From positions 186,001-250,000 of the forward strand of contig NZ_FCOE02000005.1 of NCBI RefSeq assembly GCF_001544915.2: a stretch of 64,000 bases of DNA, given 5' to 3'. Origin of the DNA: Caballeronia pedi. GTDB taxonomy: Bacteria; Pseudomonadota; Gammaproteobacteria; Burkholderiales; Burkholderiaceae. Below, one piece after another: positions 59,781-64,000 of this stretch; position 1 is the stretch's first letter, and each line of letters starts with the position of its first letter. The notes beneath the pieces were generated by a model that made no database searches, was not told where the DNA came from, and worked only from the letters and a program-made list of their open reading frames with translations. The position numbers were made by a program, and so were the translations under genes.

Positions 59781-59820
59781 GACGTTCCGTTATGCAAGAT
59801 GGCACAAAACATCATTTTCC

Positions 59821-59837
59821 ATAACTTGCGGCGTTAT
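59821..59837. promoter_or_regulatory. Candidate PcaQ binding site
   Basis: ATAAC-N7-GTTAT in the 115-bp gap between pcaQ and pcaH. The ATAAC half matches the ATAACC-N4-GGTTAA type described for PcaQ, though the second half is only partly similar. It fits the T-N11-A rule for LysR sites. Confidence 0.5.
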
Positions 59838-59895
59838 ATAAAGTAGCCGTCAGAAACATCCTATTCAACTTCAACAAATACAGGAGACAGTCGAC

Positions 59896-60597
59896 ATGAC
59901 CTCCCCCATCCTCACGCCGCGCGACTGGGAATCCCATCCCGCGTATCTGTCGCCGGGTTACAAGTCGTCGATTCTGCGCAGCCCGGGCTTGCCGCTGATT
60001 CCGCTGAAGGAAAACCTGCGCAACCGCCGCGTGCCGGTCTACGGTGCTGACGATCTGGGCGTGCTCGACGCCGACCTCACCCGCAATGCCGCGAAAAACG
60101 GCGAGCCGCTGGGCGAACGCATCATCGTGACGGGCCGGGTGCTCGACGAAGGCGGCCGTCCGGTGCGCAACACGCTCGTGGAAGTGTGGCAGGCGAACGC
60201 CGCGGGCCGCTACGTTCACAAGGCGGACCAGCACGACGCGCCGCTCGACCCGAACTTCCTCGGCGCGGGCCGCTGCCTGACCGACGACGAAGGCCGCTAT
60301 CGCTTCATGACGATCAAGCCGGGCGCGTATCCGTGGGGCAATCACCCGAACGCGTGGCGTCCGCAGCACATCCACTTCTCGCTCTTCGGCGAATACTTCG
60401 GCTCGCGCCTCGTCACGCAGATGTACTTCCCCGGCGATCCGCTGCTCGACCTCGATCCGATCTATCAGGGCATTCCCGAACACGCGCGCAAGCGTCTGGT
60501 TTCGGCCTTCTCGATCGACACGACGCAGGAAAACTACGCGCTCGGCTACGAATTCGACATCGTGCTGCGCGGCCCGGACCAAACGCCGACGGAGTAA
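59896..60597 (+). CDS. pcaH: Protocatechuate 3,4-dioxygenase beta subunit
   Basis: The iron-binding subunit that opens the ring of protocatechuate. It is 233 aa. Fe ligands Tyr (GRYVHKADQ, GAYPWGNH) and His (RPQHIHFSLFG) are intact, and VEVWQANAAGRY is the family signature. It is followed by pcaG after 6 bp. ATG 59896 has GGAGA upstream. Confidence 0.95.
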   Translation: MTSPILTPRDWESHPAYLSPGYKSSILRSPGLPLIPLKENLRNRRVPVYGADDLGVLDADLTRNAAKNGEPLGERIIVTGRVLDEGGRPVRNTLVEVWQANAAGRYVHKADQHDAPLDPNFLGAGRCLTDDEGRYRFMTIKPGAYPWGNHPNAWRPQHIHFSLFGEYFGSRLVTQMYFPGDPLLDLDPIYQGIPEHARKRLVSAFSIDTTQENYALGYEFDIVLRGPDQTPTE

Positions 60598-60603
60598 CAG
60601 AAC

Positions 60604-61212
60604 ATGACCACGCTGAAACAGACCCCTTCGCAAACCGTCGGACCGTACTTTGCTTACGGCCTCGTTCCCGAGCAATACAACTTCGATCTGAAGAGCCTGT
60701 TCACCGCCTCGGCGGCGGATCGTGAAGTGCCGGGCGAGCACATCGCCGTCGTCGGCAACGTGTTCGACGCCGAAGGCAAAGCCGTCAACGACGCGCTGAT
60801 CGAAGTCGCCCAGGCCGATGCGAACGGCCGCTACGTGCAGAGCGCGCAGGAAGCGCGCGAATCGGGCTTTCGCGGCTTCGCCCGCGTGGGCACGGGCACG
60901 GACCCGAAACTTCGCTTCATCGTCGATACGGTGAAGCCGGGCGCGACCGCCGACGATTCCGCGCCGCACCTCGATGTCATCGTGCTGATGCGCGGCATGC
61001 TGCTGCACAGCTACACGCGCATCTACTTCGAGGACGAAACCGAAGCCAACGCGAAGGACGCCGTGCTGCAAAGCGTGCCGGCCGAGCGCCGTCATACGCT
61101 GATCGCGAAGCGCGAGGCGGGCGCATCGGCCAAGCCGGATTCGTCGGGCACGATCTATCGCTTCGACATCCATCTGCGCGGGCCGAACGAGACGGTTTTC
61201 TTCGACCTGTAA
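60604..61212 (+). CDS. pcaG: Protocatechuate 3,4-dioxygenase alpha subunit
   Basis: A 202-aa subunit paired with PcaH. It has the matching signature (LIEVAQADANGRYVQ) and lacks the full set of iron ligands, as expected for alpha. It is the second gene of pcaHG and is followed by a strong terminator. Confidence 0.95.
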   Translation: MTTLKQTPSQTVGPYFAYGLVPEQYNFDLKSLFTASAADREVPGEHIAVVGNVFDAEGKAVNDALIEVAQADANGRYVQSAQEARESGFRGFARVGTGTDPKLRFIVDTVKPGATADDSAPHLDVIVLMRGMLLHSYTRIYFEDETEANAKDAVLQSVPAERRHTLIAKREAGASAKPDSSGTIYRFDIHLRGPNETVFFDL

Positions 61213-61236
61213 AGCTTCTCGCGGCAGTTGTTTGAA

Positions 61237-61281
61237 ACGAAAGGCGTCCGGCACTGCGCTATAGTGTCGGACGCCTTTCGT
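61237..61281 (+). terminator. Terminator after pcaHG
   Basis: A 14-bp perfect stem ACGAAAGGCGTCCG / CGGACGCCTTTCGT with further pairing inside the 17-nt loop (CACT/AGTG). It sits between pcaG and the DUF2288 gene. Confidence 0.85.
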
Positions 61282-61301
61282 CATTCATTCCGCTTTCTCC
61301 C

Positions 61302-61607
61302 ATGTCCGACGCTCCCACGCCAAGCCCCCTCTATGTCAAGCTCCTCAGTGAAACCGCCCAGATCGGCTGGTCCGAACTGGAGCGCTTTTTCGCGCAGGGC
61401 AAGCTCATCTGGGTAAAGGGTGACCTCGATCTCGTGAGCGTCGCGGAAGCCGTCGCCAACGATGACACGCAACAAGTCGCGCAGTGGCTCTCGGCGGGAC
61501 TCGTCGAACGCATGCAGGCCGAAACCGCCGCCGATCTCGCCGCGCGCGACCCCGAACTGTGGGCGGTCGTCACCTCGCCGTGGGTATGCGTGCAGGAACG
61601 CGGGTGA
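61302..61607 (+). CDS. DUF2288 family protein
   Basis: A 101-aa soluble protein of unknown function, with the DUF2288 pattern ETAQIGWSELERFFAQGKLI and DDTQQVAQWL. It has its own start just after the pcaHG terminator. Confidence 0.85.
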   Translation: MSDAPTPSPLYVKLLSETAQIGWSELERFFAQGKLIWVKGDLDLVSVAEAVANDDTQQVAQWLSAGLVERMQAETAADLAARDPELWAVVTSPWVCVQERG

Positions 61608-61626
61608 TTCGCGAGTCTGAATCGCG

Positions 61627-62715
61627 CTAGCGCCGCTCGACGACATAATCGGTCCACAGCACGACGAGAATCGTCATCAGCGCCGGGCCGATGAACAGTC
61701 CGATCAGCCCGAAGGTTTCCGCGCCACCGAGAATCCCGAACAGCACGAGCAGAAACGGCAGCCGTGCCGAGCCGCCGATCAGCACCGGCCGGACGAAGTG
61801 CTCGGCCACGAACACCACGATCATCCCGAACACGGCGACGCACACGGCCGCGATCATCGAGCCCTGTGCGAGGAGCCACAGCGCCGAGCCGAGAAACACG
61901 ATCGGCGCGCAGAACGGCAGCATCGCCGCGACGGCCGTCAGCATGCCGAGCAAGGTGGCGTGCGGCACGCCCGTCACCGCATAGGCGATGCCGAGCAGCG
62001 CGCCCTCGCCCAGCCCGACCACGACGAGCCCCACCACCGTGCTGCGCACCGATTCCGCCATGCGCCGCACGATCGCCGCGCCGTCCGAGCCGAATGCGCG
62101 CCGCGAGCCCGCGAGCAGTTGTTCGCCGAGCCGAGAACCCGCCAGGAACACGAAGAAGAGCGTCATCAGCATGAAGCCGAAGATGACGACGCCATGCACC
62201 ACGCGCCCGCCGAAGTGACGCGTCATCGCGACGACCGTCGAACTGTGCAGGTTCTTCACCGCGGGCGACGCTTCGAGCGGGGTCGCGAGATTCTCCTGCC
62301 ACCAGCGCGCGACCTGTTGCGAGCCCATCGGCAGATGCTCGATGAACGCGGGCATTGGAATCCCGGTGCGCAGGCTTTCGTGGAACCAGTGGAGCATGTC
62401 GTGCGCTTCGGTCACTGTCTGCGCCGCGACGATGAAGAAGGGCACCACGAAGAGCAGGCCGATCGCCGCCGTCAGCACGACCGCGAGCACATTGTGATGC
62501 CGCTTGAACATCGGCCGCCGTTCGAGCCAGCCGAACGCGGGCCAAAGCGCGATCGCGATCACGCTCGCCCATACGACCGCCGGGATGAACGTGCGCGCCG
62601 TGTAGAGCGCGACCAGCACGAGCACCGCATAGAGCGCCGCGGAAGCCGTGCGCTGCATCCTGCGCGTGCGCTCGGCGGGGTCCGGTGACGTATGGTCGGG
62701 CGGTTGAATCGGCAT
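61627..62715 (-). CDS. AI-2E-family (PerM/TqsA-like) transporter
   Basis: A 362-aa membrane protein with seven to eight helices, of the UPF0118/AI-2E family. Its end carries GLIGLFIGPALMTILVVLW. Homologues act as proton-coupled exporters or Na+/H+ antiporters. ATG 62715 is chosen over 62781, whose extra codons are not family-like. Confidence 0.9.
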   Translation of the reverse strand: MPIQPPDHTSPDPAERTRRMQRTASAALYAVLVLVALYTARTFIPAVVWASVIAIALWPAFGWLERRPMFKRHHNVLAVVLTAAIGLLFVVPFFIVAAQTVTEAHDMLHWFHESLRTGIPMPAFIEHLPMGSQQVARWWQENLATPLEASPAVKNLHSSTVVAMTRHFGGRVVHGVVIFGFMLMTLFFVFLAGSRLGEQLLAGSRRAFGSDGAAIVRRMAESVRSTVVGLVVVGLGEGALLGIAYAVTGVPHATLLGMLTAVAAMLPFCAPIVFLGSALWLLAQGSMIAAVCVAVFGMIVVFVAEHFVRPVLIGGSARLPFLLVLFGILGGAETFGLIGLFIGPALMTILVVLWTDYVVERR

Positions 62716-62881
62716 GAGTGCGTGAACCTTGTAATCGAAGAGTCGGAAGCGTGAACGTTCGCCTGCATTGTAATCACGCACGAATCATTCCACTCGATGC
62801 GCGCAGTCAGACAATGTTCTTTACAACGATATGTTTCGCGCTCCCTATAATCGAGCATCGGCATCAACGCAGGGATTTTCA

Positions 62882-63409
62882 ATGAAGGACAAAGGTTTGC
62901 GGGCGACGAGCGTCGCGTGTCTGTCGCTCGCGCTGCTTGCGGGGTGTTCGACCGGACTCAACCGCGCGAAGGAAGATCAACTGAACGCGCAGTACGGCAT
63001 CACGATGCTGCCGGTCAAAGGTGGCGTGGAGATGCGGCTGCCCGAGTCGCCGCTTTTCGATAGCGATGAATCGACGATCCGCACAGGCCATTCGCCGCTG
63101 CTCGATCGCACGGCGCAGGTGTTGAAGCGCAGCATGCGGCCCATTCTGATCGAAGGGCACACCGACAACGAAGGGTCGCTCGCCTATAACCGCGCGTTGT
63201 CGTCGGCGCGCGCCGAGTCGGTCGCGCATGCGCTGATCGCGCGCGGCGTGCCCGCCGAGCGCATCACGACCAAAGGCATGGCCTACCTGCGGCCGATCGC
63301 CGGCAACGACACGCGCGCGGGGCGCGCAGCGAACCGGCGCGTGGAGATTCTGGTGCGCGCCGAAAGCGAAGAAACGCTGCTCGGCGCGCCCGCGAAGGTC
63401 AGGCGCTAG
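62882..63409 (+). CDS. OmpA-family lipoprotein
   Basis: A 175-aa lipoprotein: signal with lipobox LLAGC, then an OmpA peptidoglycan-binding domain (EGHTDNEGSLAYNRALSSAR, AGRAANRRVEILV). AGGGA lies 8 nt before ATG 62882. It resembles YiaD-type proteins that link the outer membrane to the wall. Its 3' end overlaps the next gene by 11 bp, convergently. Confidence 0.9.
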   Translation: MKDKGLRATSVACLSLALLAGCSTGLNRAKEDQLNAQYGITMLPVKGGVEMRLPESPLFDSDESTIRTGHSPLLDRTAQVLKRSMRPILIEGHTDNEGSLAYNRALSSARAESVAHALIARGVPAERITTKGMAYLRPIAGNDTRAGRAANRRVEILVRAESEETLLGAPAKVRR

Positions 63410-64000
63410 CCGCCTGCTGGACTTCCAGCACGAGCAACTGCGAGCCGTCGGCAACCTGATCGCCGACCTCGAACAGAATCTCGCCGATCGTGCCCGTGGC
63501 CGGCGCCACGATCGTGTGCTCCATCTTCATCGCCTCCATCACCATCAGCGGCGCGCCCTTCTCGACCGATGCGCCCGTCTGCACGAGCACCGCGATCACC
63601 TTGCCGGGCATCGGCGCGGTGAGACGCCCTTCGTGCTCGGCATCGCCCGCGTGGGCCATCAGGTTCTGCCACTCGAACTGGAACGCCGCGCCTTCGTGAA
63701 AGACGTGGAAGACGTCGCCATCGGTGAAGACATGGCCTTTGATCAGCGCGTCGTCGAGCTGGACCGCGAAGGACGTCTCGCCGCTGTGCGACCAGTCGAA
63801 GCGCGCGCTTTCGTCATCGAGCCGCAAGCGCTTTTCGCCGTTTTTCGTGAACACGACCTTCAGCGTTTCGTCGGTGTCGAGCGCGCGCCAGTTCAGATCC
63901 TGGCTATAACCGCCCGCCATGCGCCAGTGCGACAACGCATCCCACGGCGAATGGCCATGCGCCTCACCGCCCTCGCGCGTGAGTAACGCCGCGCACGCAA
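63399..64000 (-). CDS. Biotin-dependent acyl-CoA carboxylase alpha subunit, C-terminal part (5' end beyond window)
   Basis: The last 200 codons of a biotin carboxylase/biotin carrier subunit, most like 3-methylcrotonyl-CoA carboxylase alpha (SPWDALSHWRMAGGYSQDLN). The biotin-carrying motif is MEAMKMEHT, in a closing biotinyl domain. Propionyl- or geranyl-CoA carboxylase remains possible. The start is outside the window. Confidence 0.85.
   Translation of the reverse strand, partial: ACAALLTREGGEAHGHSPWDALSHWRMAGGYSQDLNWRALDTDETLKVVFTKNGEKRLRLDDESARFDWSHSGETSFAVQLDDALIKGHVFTDGDVFHVFHEGAAFQFEWQNLMAHAGDAEHEGRLTAPMPGKVIAVLVQTGASVEKGAPLMVMEAMKMEHTIVAPATGTIGEILFEVGDQVADGSQLLVLEVQQAASA

Overview
The window is a GC-rich, densely packed proteobacterial chromosome segment. 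Gene content and protein style point to Burkholderiaceae, most likely Paraburkholderia or Caballeronia: a DUF4148 protein, an N-terminally extended aspartate carbamoyltransferase, Hut, reductive pyrimidine and protocatechuate catabolism, and many LysR regulators. The genus is an inference from remembered homologues, not from a search. I saw no rRNA, tRNA, CRISPR array, prophage or insertion sequence. Both window edges cut genes.

Layout. 1-5023: a tripartite drug-export operon on the minus strand (EmrA adaptor, EmrB-type MFS pump, NodT outer-membrane channel) behind a LysR gene. 5204-9016: an AhpD-like protein, a slipin/NfeD pair, a BON-domain protein and YjbQ. 9056-10339: aspartate carbamoyltransferase with an N-terminal helix-turn-helix, preceded by a perfect palindrome lying over its own predicted promoter. 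10434-12859: a small unknown gene, two tandem BrnT/BrnA toxin-antitoxin modules made by a segmental duplication, and CDP-diacylglycerol diphosphatase. 12978-21149: a complete reductive pyrimidine degradation operon (M20 amidohydrolase, PreT, PreA, NCS1 permease, dihydropyrimidinase) with a divergent RutR-like TetR regulator. 21330-27012: a DUF4148 protein and hutHCDFG. 27143-28431: GNAT acetyltransferase, fluoride channel, small unknown. 28500-37635: a peptide-scavenging operon (RpiR regulator, isoaspartyl peptidase, Gsi-type ABC importer, S58 and M55 D-aminopeptidases). 37809-43978: MscS channel, LysR, YciI, a Cys-rich small protein, a DUF937-OmpA fusion and a GlsB-like membrane protein. 44053-49570: hutUI, Lrp, LysE exporter, ROK regulator. 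49780-58638: c-di-GMP enzymes, a FeeM-like acyltransferase, a proline iminopeptidase-like hydrolase, PlsC and a lone receiver. 58842-61212: PcaQ and protocatechuate 3,4-dioxygenase. 61302-64000: DUF2288, an AI-2E-family transporter, an OmpA lipoprotein, and the C-terminus of a biotin-dependent acyl-CoA carboxylase subunit.

How it works together. Much of the window is nitrogen and carbon scavenging: uracil/thymine, histidine (by the formylglutamate route HutF/HutG), short and modified peptides, and protocatechuate. The two hut clusters lie 20 kb apart but carry matching HutC-type boxes, so they look like one regulon.

The most interesting items are the possibly self-regulating HTH-carbamoyltransferase, the paired palindromes at a possibly leaderless efflux promoter, the mosaic BrnTA duplication, and a TACTGC repeat cluster in the 3' UTR of the DUF4148 gene.
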